Origin: Oscillospiraceae bacterium
GTDB taxonomy: Bacteria; Bacillota; Clostridia; Oscillospirales; Acutalibacteraceae
Direction: 5' to 3'
DNA: 64,000 nucleotides
NCBI GenBank assembly: GCA_015066395.1
Contig: SVOL01000005.1
Location: forward strand, 34,671 to 98,670
The notes beneath the pieces were generated by a model. It was not told the DNA's origin, did not search any database, and saw only the letters and a program-made list of their open reading frames with translations. The position numbers and the translations under genes are program-made. Shown one piece after another: positions 43,882 to 51,709 of the stretch (its first letter is position 1; the number at the start of each line of letters is the position of its first letter).

Positions 43882-44738
43882 TTTTTATCCTGCCTTATAA
43901 GAAGTTTGAAACTCAAATTTATAATAAGCAAAAACAAAAGCAGCACCAATGCTATCGAAAACAGAGCCTTGCGATGCAGTCCCGAAGAATAGGACATCTC
44001 ACCCGAAACAGCAGTTGTTAAGTATCGTACGCTTTTAAATAACGACGGCATATTAGCCACGTTACCCGATACCATCATTACCGCCATAGTCTCTCCGATG
44101 CTTCGACCCACACCGAGTACGATCGAAGCCGCTATACCGCTTTTGGCCGCAGGCATGGATACTCGCAGAGCGGTTTCGACCCTGTTGGCACCTAACGCCA
44201 GACTGCCGAGCTCGTACTCTTTAGGTACTGACCTCAATGCGTTTTCGGAAACGTTGACGACCGACGGCAGGATCATCACCGACAGAACGATTATAGAAGA
44301 AAACAGATTTGCACCGCTCGGCAAATTAAATACCCTTTGCACAAACGGAACAAGCACAGTCATACCGATAAGACCGAACACTACCGACGGGATCCCAGCA
44401 AGCAGTTCGACTGTAGTCTTTAGCATAGAGCGGATTGACCTCGGTGCTATTTTTGCGATAAAAACAGCACAAAGAACCCCTAACGGCACTCCCAAAAGTA
44501 TCGCACCGACTGTGCCGTAGACCGATGTAAGTATAAAAGGCAAAATGCCGAATTGAGGTGTTTGCGACTCAGGTCTCCACTCAGTTCCAAACAAAAAATC
44601 CCTTAACCCGATCTCTTTTATGGCAGGTATACCCGCGACGAAAAGATAAATGATTATCACGCCGACAAAAGCGACGGTCACAATAGCACAAAGAAAAAGC
44701 AACACCCTGAACGCCCTTTCTTTATCGACAAATCTCAT
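43878..44738 (-). CDS. pstC: Phosphate ABC transporter permease PstC
   Basis: Second membrane subunit of the Pst importer, about six helices, with 'LLAGIPSVVFGLIGM' and the EAA-type loop 'LGANRVETALRVSMPAAKSG'. 286 residues. Overlaps pstS and pstA by four bases, so all four genes are translationally coupled. Confidence 0.93.
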   Translation of the reverse strand: MRFVDKERAFRVLLFLCAIVTVAFVGVIIIYLFVAGIPAIKEIGLRDFLFGTEWRPESQTPQFGILPFILTSVYGTVGAILLGVPLGVLCAVFIAKIAPRSIRSMLKTTVELLAGIPSVVFGLIGMTVLVPFVQRVFNLPSGANLFSSIIVLSVMILPSVVNVSENALRSVPKEYELGSLALGANRVETALRVSMPAAKSGIAASIVLGVGRSIGETMAVMMVSGNVANMPSLFKSVRYLTTAVSGEMSYSSGLHRKALFSIALVLLLFLLIINLSFKLLIRQDKK

Positions 44739-45535
44739 TGCTGACTTTCCTTTCCAACCGCCACCGCACCTGCCAGTTCAATGTAGTATGCACCGCGTGA
44801 AGACGTGGCAAATTCCAAAAACTCTCTGTTGTTTTGCGGCAACTGACGCGATGCGGACACCACCAGAGAAAACCGGCGGTTGAGAGTATATTTACCTGAT
44901 TTAATGTTTTCCTCGGTCGGCTCAGTACCGTTAAAGGTCAACACCTTAACACTGCCCTTGACCGCTTCAAGCGAAGTATATCCGATAGCGTTTTCATTAA
45001 CGCTCACAGCGGTTATAATGTCACCTGCCGATGTCAGTTCCTGCACATATTGACACTCACCCTTTGTGCCCGTTGCTGACTCGAAAACATCGCGGGTACC
45101 GCTACCCGATTCGCGACCGATCGGCACAATCGGACGATCCTCACCTCCAAAGTGTTTCCAGTTGGTCACCTCACCCTTGAAAATCGAAGCGATATCCTCA
45201 GAGTTTAGATCATAGATGCTGTTTTTCGGGTTAACGACCAACACGATCGTATCGACCGCTATTGGAATGTAGTGCAGTTTTTCGGTCTCTTCCGCAGTCA
45301 ATTCCCGACTGACAACACCAATGTCGCACCGACCCTCCAACACGGCCTCAATGCCTGCACTCGAACCGGTCGGGTTGAAATTAACTCGGTTACCTGTCTC
45401 CTGCTCGTATCCTTCTGTCAAGAAGCCCAGCACCTGCTCAACAGAGGTCGAACCTTCGACCGTCAGCGTTTTTGAACCACTACCGCACCCGACGAGCAAC
45501 AAACAAAAGCTCAACAAAACCGCCGCAAGTCTCAA
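44735..45535 (-). CDS. pstS: Phosphate-binding lipoprotein PstS
   Basis: Extracellular phosphate-binding lipoprotein. A short signal peptide ends in the lipobox LLVGC, then 'TLTVEGSTSVEQVL', 'FNPTGSSAGIEAVLEG' and 'RESGSGTRDVFE' form the phosphate site. 266 residues from the TTG at 45535, which has GGTGGTGG upstream. The n-region from this start has only one Arg. In another frame, an ATG at 45555 gives MKRWWF and would join the signal peptide perfectly if the run of six T before GAGA had five; a frame change in this run, by sequence error or slippage, is possible. Co-operates with PstC, PstA and PstB. Confidence 0.9.
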   Translation of the reverse strand: MRLAAVLLSFCLLLVGCGSGSKTLTVEGSTSVEQVLGFLTEGYEQETGNRVNFNPTGSSAGIEAVLEGRCDIGVVSRELTAEETEKLHYIPIAVDTIVLVVNPKNSIYDLNSEDIASIFKGEVTNWKHFGGEDRPIVPIGRESGSGTRDVFESATGTKGECQYVQELTSAGDIITAVSVNENAIGYTSLEAVKGSVKVLTFNGTEPTEENIKSGKYTLNRRFSLVVSASRQLPQNNREFLEFATSSRGAYYIELAGAVAVGKESQQ

Positions 45536-45752
45536 AAAACCACCACCGTTTCATAGTAAAATTTATGTACCTCTAAATTAAAATACCACAAGATTATTTT
45601 GCCTTTTTAGCGGAAAATATGCACAAAAAGAAAAACCTGTCAAAGAAAGGTTTTAAACTCGGAACGAAATCCAAGAAAGTTTTAAATAAGGTTTCTAAAC
45701 AAAACCTTTAACTTTTTTATGCTTAATGATATAATACTGTTCGATAAGTCGA

Positions 45753-45921
45753 AATATGTCGAATAGATAAAGAGCAGATGGAGACCCATCTGCTCTTTAT
45801 CGGCGGGAGCAAGCCCCTGCCCTGCACTATTTATTTCCCTTAGTTTTAATCAAAACTCGGGTTGATGGCGTAGAAATTCTTTTCGTTGAGGCGATCGGTC
45901 AGCAGTCTCAATCCCTCACCG
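45753..45921 (-). pseudogene. Duplicated 3' end of cotJC with its downstream hairpin
   Basis: Copy A of a 169-bp direct repeat. It equals 47008-47176 except for a handful of single-base changes and small indels. The part from 45849 to 45921 matches the last codons of cotJC including the stop codon, and the left part contains the same 11-bp hairpin (45771-45796). Beyond 45921 the similarity ends abruptly, so no coat protein can be made from this copy. Confidence 0.85.
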
Positions 45922-46154
45922 TTCTTACCAAATCAAAAAGATGCCCCAAAACCCTTGATACACAAGGGTTTTTGAGCATTTTGCATTTTCACCGATTTTT
46001 TCGATTTTTGCCCTTTTTCGATGCAAAAACCTTTGATGTAGATAGTATAGCACAAAAGGACGAAAAAAAGCAATAGTTCCTTCCGACCAACCAAACATAT
46101 AGGAAAGATGTTGAATAAAGTTACAAATAAATTCTTTAATTCTTTTCTGTTTTA

Positions 46155-46163
46155 TGGTATAAT
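46155..46163 (+). promoter_or_regulatory. Extended -10 promoter of the HAD gene
   Basis: TGGTATAAT (46155-46163) is an extended -10 element; the -35 position (TTTAAT) is weak. Confidence 0.6.
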
Positions 46164-46201
46164 CAGTTCGATAAATAAGAATTTGAATGGGAGTAACGGC
46201 A

Positions 46202-46975
46202 ATGCTAAATACTGTAAATATTAAGACCATCATTGTAGATTTAGATAGAACATTGCTACACACAGATAAATCCCTATCTGCATATACCATTAAAGTTCTT
46301 AATGAATGTAAAAAATGCGGAATGAAAATTATGGTTGCTACTGCCAGACCCTTTCGCACAACAAAACAATATTGTGATTTGATTGATTTTGATGCAATGG
46401 TTGTTTCCAATGGCGCAAGAATTATATACAGAAACCAACGAACAGATTATGGTATATGTCTAAGAAGTGCTCAGCATTTAATAAATGCGTTGAAACGCTA
46501 TCCAAATCTACGAATAACTCTTGAAACAGGAGATTGTGCATATTCTAATCTTCCGATTGAGGATTATGAAACGATTCTTTCTGATAATTTGGTTGGTATT
46601 GCTAATGATGAGGGTGTATTAAAAATACTGGTACACCTTGACAATGAGGAAACATTGGCACTTGTCAAAAATGAATTGACAGATGATTTGTATTATACAA
46701 TTGCACATGGATATTTAATGCAAATTATGAATACCTCTGCTACAAAGTGGAACGGAATAAAGGCTATGTTGGATATTTGCAACTGTTCCCCTAATGAAAC
46801 AGTTTATTTTGGAGATGACCAAGACGATATTGAGCCGATAAAAATGTGTGGGGTGGGGGTTGCTGTTACCAATGGAATTGATGATGTAAAGATTGTTGCT
46901 GATTATATCACAGAAGCTAATGATGCAGATGGTGTTGCAAAATTCATAGAATATCAGATATTGAAGAATTCATAA
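46202..46975 (+). CDS. HAD-superfamily hydrolase of the Cof type
   Basis: A phosphatase of about 257 residues for small phosphorylated metabolites. 'TIIVDLDRTLLHTDK' carries the nucleophile Asp (DxDxT with an Arg in between), 'MVVSNGARI' is typical for the Cof cap region, and 'VYFGDDQDDIEPIKMCGVGVAV' holds the Mg2+ acids. The ATG at 46202 has GGGAG upstream; an in-frame ATG five codons earlier lies before that site. Codons end mostly in A or T, in clear contrast to the GC-richer neighbours, and the gene is bracketed by the duplicated cotJC end, which together suggest recent acquisition. Substrate unknown. Confidence 0.85.
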   Translation: MLNTVNIKTIIVDLDRTLLHTDKSLSAYTIKVLNECKKCGMKIMVATARPFRTTKQYCDLIDFDAMVVSNGARIIYRNQRTDYGICLRSAQHLINALKRYPNLRITLETGDCAYSNLPIEDYETILSDNLVGIANDEGVLKILVHLDNEETLALVKNELTDDLYYTIAHGYLMQIMNTSATKWNGIKAMLDICNCSPNETVYFGDDQDDIEPIKMCGVGVAVTNGIDDVKIVADYITEANDADGVAKFIEYQILKNS

Positions 46976-47007
46976 AATCCAATTTGGTGAACGGTTAGAG
47001 AAACTTG

Positions 47008-47176
47008 AATATGTCGAACAGATAAGAGCAGATGGAGACCCATCTGCTCTTTTTTCGGCGGGAGCAAGCCCCTGCCCTGCACTATTTATTTCCCTTAGTT
47101 TTAATCAAAGCTCGGGTTGATGGCGTAGAAATTCTTTTCGTTGAGGCGATCGGTCAGAAGTCTCAATCCCTCACCG
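47008..47176. repeat. Direct repeat copy B (3' end of intact cotJC and downstream hairpin)
   Basis: This is the counterpart of the copy at 45753-45921, in the same orientation. 47101-47176 is the real 3' end of cotJC. The two copies are separated by 1,086 bp, which contains the HAD gene and its promoter. Confidence 0.9.
47025..47055 (+). terminator. Terminator of the HAD gene
   Basis: AGAGCAGATGG, loop AGAC, CCATCTGCTCT, followed by TTTTT on the plus strand. In copy A the T run is interrupted (TTTATC). On the minus strand the same hairpin lies behind cotJC. Confidence 0.75.
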
Positions 47177-47697
47177 AAGCGTTGGTAATGGACTACCTCA
47201 CGCTGACGCAGGAATTTAATAACGTCGCGAACATCGGGATCGTCGGCACAGTAACGGAGAATATTGTCATAGGTCGTTCTCGCCTTTTGCTCAGCGGCCA
47301 TCGACTCGTGCATATCGGTGATCGCGTCGCCCTTAGAAGCAAAGCTGAACGCATTATACGGCACACCTGCGGCGGACACAGGATAAATACCGGCGGTGTG
47401 ATCGACAAAGTAAGCGTCAAAGCCTGCCTTCTTGATATCCTCCTCAGTGAGATTTCTCGTCAACTGGTAAACGATGGTGCCCACCATCTCGAGATGCGCG
47501 AGTTCCTCTGTACCAACATCGGTCAGAAGTCCTTTCAATTCAGCATACGGCATGGCGTAACGCTGGCTGAGATAACGAAGGCTGGCTCCGATCTCGCCAT
47601 CAGGACCGCCATATTGACTCATGATAAGACTAGCAAGCTTGGGGTTGGTCTGTTTTATCTTGATGGGATATTGCAATTTTTTCTGATACTGCCACAT
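47101..47697 (-). CDS. cotJC: Spore coat protein CotJC (manganese catalase-like)
   Basis: Inner spore coat protein with a ferritin-like di-manganese catalase fold. 'MWQYQKKLQYPIKI' is the standard beginning; 'EELAHLEMVGTIVYQL' and 'REVVHYQRFGEGL' provide the metal-binding Glu and His residues. 198 residues. It follows cotJB without a gap and belongs to a cotJABC operon of sporulating cells. Its last 25 codons are duplicated upstream of the HAD gene. Confidence 0.95.
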   Translation of the reverse strand: MWQYQKKLQYPIKIKQTNPKLASLIMSQYGGPDGEIGASLRYLSQRYAMPYAELKGLLTDVGTEELAHLEMVGTIVYQLTRNLTEEDIKKAGFDAYFVDHTAGIYPVSAAGVPYNAFSFASKGDAITDMHESMAAEQKARTTYDNILRYCADDPDVRDVIKFLRQREVVHYQRFGEGLRLLTDRLNEKNFYAINPSFD

Positions 47698-47946
47698 TTA
47701 GTTAGCCTCCTTTTCCCATGGCCACGGATCGCAGATCCAGCTGAAGTCTGCACCGCTCTCATCGATCCCGACAGTAAGCGGTCCAAACTTTTCCTCGAAC
47801 TGTTTTACAAGCTCGTCACGCTTGGCCTCTACCTCTTTAGCGGCGGCAATAGCTTTTTGATCACACGGGTGGGTATCGAGATACAACCCTAACTCAGTCA
47901 ACGCGAACTGAGTTGCGGAGATCTCTTTGAGCAATTTGTTTCTCAT
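47698..47946 (-). CDS. cotJB: Spore coat protein CotJB
   Basis: Small coat protein of 82 residues. 'QFALTELGLYLDTHPCD' and the C-terminal 'WICDPWPWEKEAN' are the recognised family features. Overlaps cotJA by four bases and abuts cotJC, so the three are translated together. Confidence 0.93.
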   Translation of the reverse strand: MRNKLLKEISATQFALTELGLYLDTHPCDQKAIAAAKEVEAKRDELVKQFEEKFGPLTVGIDESGADFSWICDPWPWEKEAN

Positions 47947-48161
47947 CTCATTCTCTCCCCCGTAAACTTTCCGTAGAACGGCTTGTCAAGCTCCGGGAAC
48001 AAGGTACCGCGAAGCAATGCTTCATGCCAATTATAGCTCTCATTAAAACGTTGCATCGGGGTATAGCTCATTGCCAAAGGCAGGTCGCAAAGTTTGGTAT
48101 CACAGAATTTCAGTCTGCAATCGCGTCCGCCTGGAAAATCTTTATATTTCAGATCCGACAC
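47943..48161 (-). CDS. cotJA: Spore coat associated protein CotJA
   Basis: First gene of the cotJABC operon, 72 residues. 'LAMSYTPMQRFNESYNWHEALLRGTLFPELDKPF' region (residues 29-62) contains the family hallmark with the Tyr-Pro-Met motif and the 'GTLFPELDKPFYG' segment. Translation starts at a GTG that follows AAAGGAGTG. A mother-cell sigma factor promoter is expected in 48162-48300 but I could not assign one safely. Confidence 0.9.
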   Translation of the reverse strand: MSDLKYKDFPGGRDCRLKFCDTKLCDLPLAMSYTPMQRFNESYNWHEALLRGTLFPELDKPFYGKFTGERMR

Positions 48162-48262
48162 AAAAACACTCCTTTTAAAAAATAGAAAACATGCTTTCCT
48201 TTATCATTTTATGATTGTAATAAAATTTGTGATAAAAGTTGCGAATTTTATCAAAAAAAGAC

Positions 48263-48291
48263 TTGCTTTTTTCTGAATAGTATGGTATTAT
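48263..48291 (+). promoter_or_regulatory. Promoter of tRNA-Pro
   Basis: TTGCTT (48263-48268), spacer 17, TATTAT (48286-48291) with an extended TGG before it, 12 bases before the tRNA. Confidence 0.7.
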
Positions 48292-48302
48292 ATCACCGTT
48301 GT

Positions 48303-48379
48303 CCGGGTGTAGCCCAGTTTGGTAGAGCGCTTGAATGGGGTTCAAGAGGCCGCAGGTTCGACTCCTGTCACTCGGACCA
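48303..48379 (+). tRNA. tRNA-Pro (anticodon GGG)
   Basis: 77 nt with encoded CCA. Acceptor CCGGGTG (48303-48309) pairs with CACTCGG with one G-U; anticodon stem CTTGA/TCAAG encloses the loop ATGGGGT, which gives anticodon GGG; T arm CAGGTTCGACTCCTG. The discriminator is A. The sequence pattern TGGGG in the loop is that of bacterial Pro(GGG) tRNAs. It lies at the left edge of the prophage and its 3' end points into it. Confidence 0.93.
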
Positions 48380-48382
48380 AGT

Positions 48383-48430
48383 AAAAACCGTCAACTTCCT
48401 TTATTTACTGGGGATGTGGCGGTTTTTTAT
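48383..48430 (+). terminator. Terminator of tRNA-Pro
   Basis: AAAAACCG (48383-48390) pairs with CGGTTTTT (48420-48427), with further pairing inside, and is followed by a T-rich run. Confidence 0.6.
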
Positions 48431-48506
48431 TTTTCTCTCATAAATCATAAAATTTTATAAAAATTTTTTCTATTTCACCATTGGTTTCACAATTTTAGGG
48501 AAAACG

Positions 48507-48545
48507 AAAAACGACCGCCTCACTCCGAATGGAACGAGGCGGTTT
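48507..48545 (-). terminator. Terminator of the phage late operon
   Basis: On the minus strand ACCGCCTC (48536-48543) pairs with GAGGCGGT (48514-48521), inner pairs extend the stem, and CGTTTTTCG follows. It lies directly behind the holin gene. Confidence 0.85.
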
Positions 48546-48549
48546 AAAA

Positions 48550-48753
48550 TTATTCTTTGATTTCGGGCAGACCCTTGATGCAGGTGAGTACAGTCACAAC
48601 ACCCGAGAGTAGACAAGCACTGCCAACGCCGATCCAGTTTACATCGGTGATGCCGATCGCGTTTGTGCCGATGATGGCGATTGCTGTTTCTGCCATGGTC
48701 TTGACTGTTCTGATGCCTGCGGCCTTGAGCCACTTTTTGAAATTATTTTTCAT
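48550..48753 (-). CDS. Phage holin (r1t-like)
   Basis: A 67-residue membrane protein: basic N-terminus (MKNNFKKWLKAAGIRT), a first hydrophobic stretch around residues 18-34 and a second one around 42-59, and a charged end. The pattern with 'TMAETAIAIIG' and 'VNWIGVGSACLLSGVV' resembles the r1t-type holins. It would form the membrane lesion that lets the endolysin reach the wall. Last gene of the phage operon. Confidence 0.8.
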   Translation of the reverse strand: MKNNFKKWLKAAGIRTVKTMAETAIAIIGTNAIGITDVNWIGVGSACLLSGVVTVLTCIKGLPEIKE

Positions 48754-48768
48754 AAATATTCCTCCTAA

Positions 48769-49065
48769 TTATTTTGGACTGTGATATTTTTCGAGTTTGT
48801 CGATTCTTAAATGTGCCTGCTTTGCCGACTCTTCAACCTTGGTAAGATGCCTAATGACATCGATGTGCTGGTTTTCCTGCCGTTCCAGACGTTTTTCGAT
48901 GCCGTCAATACCTTTCTTTATGTAGCCGAGTTCGGTTAATACAACGCCGTTTTTCTCACCCTCAGACTTATCATCTGTTTTCTTGTTACGAAGCATAGCA
49001 ACCAAACCGAATATTGCACCTAAGACACCGACAACACCTCCAATAATAGCCAACGTCATTTCCAC
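48769..49065 (-). CDS. Phage lysis-region membrane protein with coiled coil
   Basis: 98 residues. One N-terminal membrane helix (about residues 4-25) is followed by a charged segment and a predicted coiled coil with heptad-like Leu/Ile spacing ('YIKKGIDGIEKRLERQENQ'). It lies between endolysin and holin, the position of haemolysin XhlA-like proteins, to which the layout is similar. A second holin or a lysis regulator is inferred; I do not recognise it firmly. Confidence 0.6.
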   Translation of the reverse strand: MEMTLAIIGGVVGVLGAIFGLVAMLRNKKTDDKSEGEKNGVVLTELGYIKKGIDGIEKRLERQENQHIDVIRHLTKVEESAKQAHLRIDKLEKYHSPK

Positions 49066-49068
49066 TGC

Positions 49069-49848
49069 CTACACCCCCAAAAATGCCTTGTGAATGTTTA
49101 TGCCGATCTTGCCGTCAACTTCCTTACCGGTGAAGCCTAAAGCCTTCTGGCGTGCTTTTACGGCCTTTTCGGTAGCCGTCCAGAATTTACCGTCAATATC
49201 TTTGCCGGTAAAGCCGAGCAGACGCTGATAGAAGGCGGTGAGATTTTTGTTTTTATATAAGCCCTTGATCAGAGGCTTTTTACAAACTGCCTTCTTAGCA
49301 ACAGCTTCGCACTCTTCACCCCAAACACCGTCAGCTCCGTACTTCGGGAATTTGTATCCGTCAGCGATGGCGGCTTTCTGAAACTCCTTGACAGTATAAT
49401 TGACCTTTGAAACTGCACCGCCGAAGGTCGAGCGGTATTTCTGGGCATGTCCGTACCAAAAGCCCTTTTTATCACGTGTATCGATATGTACGAAATGTCC
49501 GTCTTTATCGGTATCATACAAACCGATACCTAAAACACCGATGCTCTCGGCGTACTTTGCGACCTCTGCAGGCTCAACACCCTCAACCTTGATGTCGGCC
49601 GCCATACCTTTAAGGTGCTTACTGGACTTGACTCCGCCGACCTTGGGGTTATGGATCTCACATCGATACGAACTGCAGATCTTGACCGGCGCACCGAAAT
49701 GGTCACGGATCTGCTGCAGGTGCTCAACCAACTTCGGGTCGATAAGAGTCTTTGAGCAACAGCCCTTGCCGTTGCAATCAAACTCGGTTGATTTAAAGTT
49801 CTCGGACAATCGCACAGCAACGCCCTTTTTATATTCCTTAATTACCAT
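49069..49848 (-). CDS. Endolysin: M15 D,D/L,D-peptidase with peptidoglycan-binding repeats
   Basis: A 259-residue lysin. The M15 zinc peptidase domain fills about residues 15-130 with metal ligands in 'SSKHLKGMAADIKV' (His and Asp) and 'GHFVHIDTR' (second His). It is followed by two peptidoglycan-binding-like segments ('GADGVWGEECEAVAKKAV' and 'KDIDGKFWTATEKAVKARQ'). The frame is open for 32 codons further upstream, but the ATG at 49848 has AGGAGGAATAAT directly before it. It cuts the peptide cross-links of the host wall at the end of infection. Confidence 0.9.
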   Translation of the reverse strand: MVIKEYKKGVAVRLSENFKSTEFDCNGKGCCSKTLIDPKLVEHLQQIRDHFGAPVKICSSYRCEIHNPKVGGVKSSKHLKGMAADIKVEGVEPAEVAKYAESIGVLGIGLYDTDKDGHFVHIDTRDKKGFWYGHAQKYRSTFGGAVSKVNYTVKEFQKAAIADGYKFPKYGADGVWGEECEAVAKKAVCKKPLIKGLYKNKNLTAFYQRLLGFTGKDIDGKFWTATEKAVKARQKALGFTGKEVDGKIGINIHKAFLGV

Positions 49849-49849
49849 A

Positions 49850-50041
49850 TTATTCCTCCTCGCTCTCTTCGGTGTCGACCGACATCGGGCAGGCAATAGC
49901 GATCTGTTCTGCCTGCTCCACGGTGATAAGGCCTTTGGAGACATAGGCGGCAGTGAGCTCGGTCACCCTTGCGAACGGAGTGAGACCCCTATTAAAGCCG
50001 TCAATAATTCCTTTTACTAACCATTCAGATAAATTAAACAT
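49850..50041 (-). CDS. Small phage protein, XkdX-like
   Basis: A 63-residue acidic-tailed protein. 'AAYVSKGLITVEQAEQI' resembles the C-terminal helix-turn-helix part of XkdX proteins, which often lie between baseplate or tail fibre and lysis genes as here. Stop and start codons are close to the endolysin and overlap the BppU gene by one base. Function unknown. Confidence 0.6.
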   Translation of the reverse strand: MFNLSEWLVKGIIDGFNRGLTPFARVTELTAAYVSKGLITVEQAEQIAIACPMSVDTEESEEE

Positions 50042-51630
50042 CAGATTATACCTCCTAAAGTTTGTACTGCGGTAATAAGCTCCGCAAAAGCCTTATTTAT
50101 ATCACGGTTGTATTTAACCGTCAGTTTTGCTTGATCGGAATTGAGCATAAGTGTTGTTGTAGGGGTAATGGGCGTTACACCATTAACGATACCGCCACCT
50201 TGACTATCTGACACCGGAGCATAAACCGTCGGCTCAACATACGGGTAAAAAGTTGTCTTGACATCACCCAGTTCTATTTGGGGCGCGAACACTAAATTTT
50301 TAACGGTAGTTCCGGCAATGATTTTTATATAGAACCAGTCCGAAGTCTGCTTATCCAAAACTCGTTTAAAACCGTTGCCGACATCATTCATAGAAAAGCC
50401 ACCCATAAAATATGTAGAAGTACTACCGTTTGCAGGGCAACCGCTCACATAATAAGTTCCCGGTTGCAAAACTTGTTTTTCAGAAGAGGATGAAGACCTG
50501 AGAAAAAACTGTGCATCTGCTGTTGCTGTACCGTTCACTCTAACCTTACCACCATTGAACACCGTAAACGTAACGCCGTTGATTTCGGTCGAACCGGTTC
50601 CGGCCGGTAACGACGAATACGGGAACCTCAACAAATTCTTTCTATGTCTGTATAAAACAAAATCACTCAATTCAAGTGTGCTGTCCAAAAGTGTGAGTGA
50701 CACGGACATTTCGTGTTCCAACGGAGATGCGTCTTCTATCCTGACCACGTAATCTGAAACGGTTTTATTCAAAGCGTTCGAAAAATCATTCTTGGCACTG
50801 TTTAAGATATCGTTTGCTTCGTCCATTGCTGCTTGGATATTTCGAGAGGTTTCTTCTGTTTCATCACGATATCCTCCGGCATCAATTGCGGCCTGCTTTG
50901 CCTCATCCATATTTTGGCGAGAATTCAGTTCGTTTGCTTCGGCGTTCTTTGCCGCTGATTCTGCAGATGCTACATACCCACTCGCCTGAGTTGCAAAACC
51001 TTGAGCATTCTCGGCAAAGGCTTGAGCTGCACTTGCGTATTCGCCAGCCGTTTCAGCAGATGAATCAGCCTCGTTCTGACATTCCTCCGCTTTCCTTGCC
51101 GCCCTATCTGCGTCCTCCAAATTCTGTCTCGATTCAAGCACATTAGCTTCTATTGTTTCCAAATAACTCCACGCCTGCTGCTGATAACTATCGGCTTTAT
51201 TTGCGGCTTCCTGTGCTTTTTTAACGAGATAACCAAACGCATCCACATCCGTCTTGGACTCTATTTCTTCACCGTTATAAACGGTGCCGTCTACCAAGAG
51301 ATTAAATCGTGGACTTGTAAGCCGTTGATCGCCTTTTAAAAGAATGACCTCACACTCAACAATTCCCTCGCACGGCACAGTCTGTTCCGTGAAGTGATAA
51401 ACAATCTCATTATCTTCAATGCTACACTCTGCGGAATGATACAGAAAATTACCGTCGGGTTTCTTTGCACTAAAAAATGCATTACAGCCGTCTGCGATAT
51501 TATATACCCGACCGTTCTCGGTCAAGGTAATGTGAATTGTGCAGGCAGTATCGCCTTTTTTAGCTTTTAACGTTGTCTGCACCGCGACATCGAACATATC
51601 CAGCGAAATCCTATAATGTATGTGATTCAT
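50041..51630 (-). CDS. BppU-like baseplate upper protein / tail fibre
   Basis: A 529-residue protein. Residues 1-125 form a beta-rich domain like the N-terminal part of BppU proteins of lactococcal and other Firmicute phages ('AVQTTLKAKKGDTACTIHITLTENG', split by family features at 'KPDGNFLYHSAEC'). Residues 135-290 are an Ala/Glu/Asn-rich coiled coil with recurring 'ESRQN', 'AEECQNEA' and 'AKNAEANELNSRQN' elements, a trimer-forming shaft. The remaining 240 residues are a beta-rich C-terminal domain, probably for receptor or polysaccharide binding. Confidence 0.8.
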   Translation of the reverse strand: MNHIHYRISLDMFDVAVQTTLKAKKGDTACTIHITLTENGRVYNIADGCNAFFSAKKPDGNFLYHSAECSIEDNEIVYHFTEQTVPCEGIVECEVILLKGDQRLTSPRFNLLVDGTVYNGEEIESKTDVDAFGYLVKKAQEAANKADSYQQQAWSYLETIEANVLESRQNLEDADRAARKAEECQNEADSSAETAGEYASAAQAFAENAQGFATQASGYVASAESAAKNAEANELNSRQNMDEAKQAAIDAGGYRDETEETSRNIQAAMDEANDILNSAKNDFSNALNKTVSDYVVRIEDASPLEHEMSVSLTLLDSTLELSDFVLYRHRKNLLRFPYSSLPAGTGSTEINGVTFTVFNGGKVRVNGTATADAQFFLRSSSSSEKQVLQPGTYYVSGCPANGSTSTYFMGGFSMNDVGNGFKRVLDKQTSDWFYIKIIAGTTVKNLVFAPQIELGDVKTTFYPYVEPTVYAPVSDSQGGGIVNGVTPITPTTTLMLNSDQAKLTVKYNRDINKAFAELITAVQTLGGII

Positions 51631-51667
51631 ACCCTATTCCTCCTTTATTTATGTATATAGTAACATA

Positions 51668-51693
51668 AAAGGGAGGTTAGCCGAACCCCCCTT
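51668..51693 (-). terminator. Terminator-like hairpin behind the giant phage gene
   Basis: On the minus strand AAGGGGGGTT and AACCTCCCTT pair with one mismatch around CGGCT, followed by TT. It separates the giant gene from the BppU unit. Confidence 0.55.
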
Positions 51694-51709
51694 AAATGAG
51701 TATTAAATT

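Larger units (their letters stand above)
45536..46201. other. Long spacer between pstS and the HAD gene
   Basis: No convincing gene lies here. The region holds the pstS upstream region (45536-45640), a small hairpin near 45631-45655, a promoter-like TATAAT near 45730, the partial cotJC copy (45753-45921), an AT-rich stretch with a terminator-like inverted repeat around AAACCCTTG/CAAGGGTTT (45950-45973), and the HAD promoter. A minus-strand frame of 161 codons exists (45925-46410) but it has no homology that I recognise and overlaps the HAD gene, so it is not called. The segment near 45730-45752 resembles the sequence around the HAD promoter (46158-46180). Confidence 0.6.

Noticed and set aside
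45925-46410. Minus-strand frame of 161 codons upstream of the HAD gene
   Set aside because: Overlaps the HAD coding region, has no recognisable motif, and its composition follows the AT-rich spacer.
47032-47892. Plus-strand frame of 286 codons opposite cotJC and cotJB
   Set aside because: It is antisense to a complete cotJABC operon with known protein motifs and has no own ribosome binding site.
49849-49944. N-terminal extension of the endolysin
   Set aside because: The Arg/Pro-rich extension overlaps the upstream gene, and a strong AGGAGG site lies right before the internal ATG.
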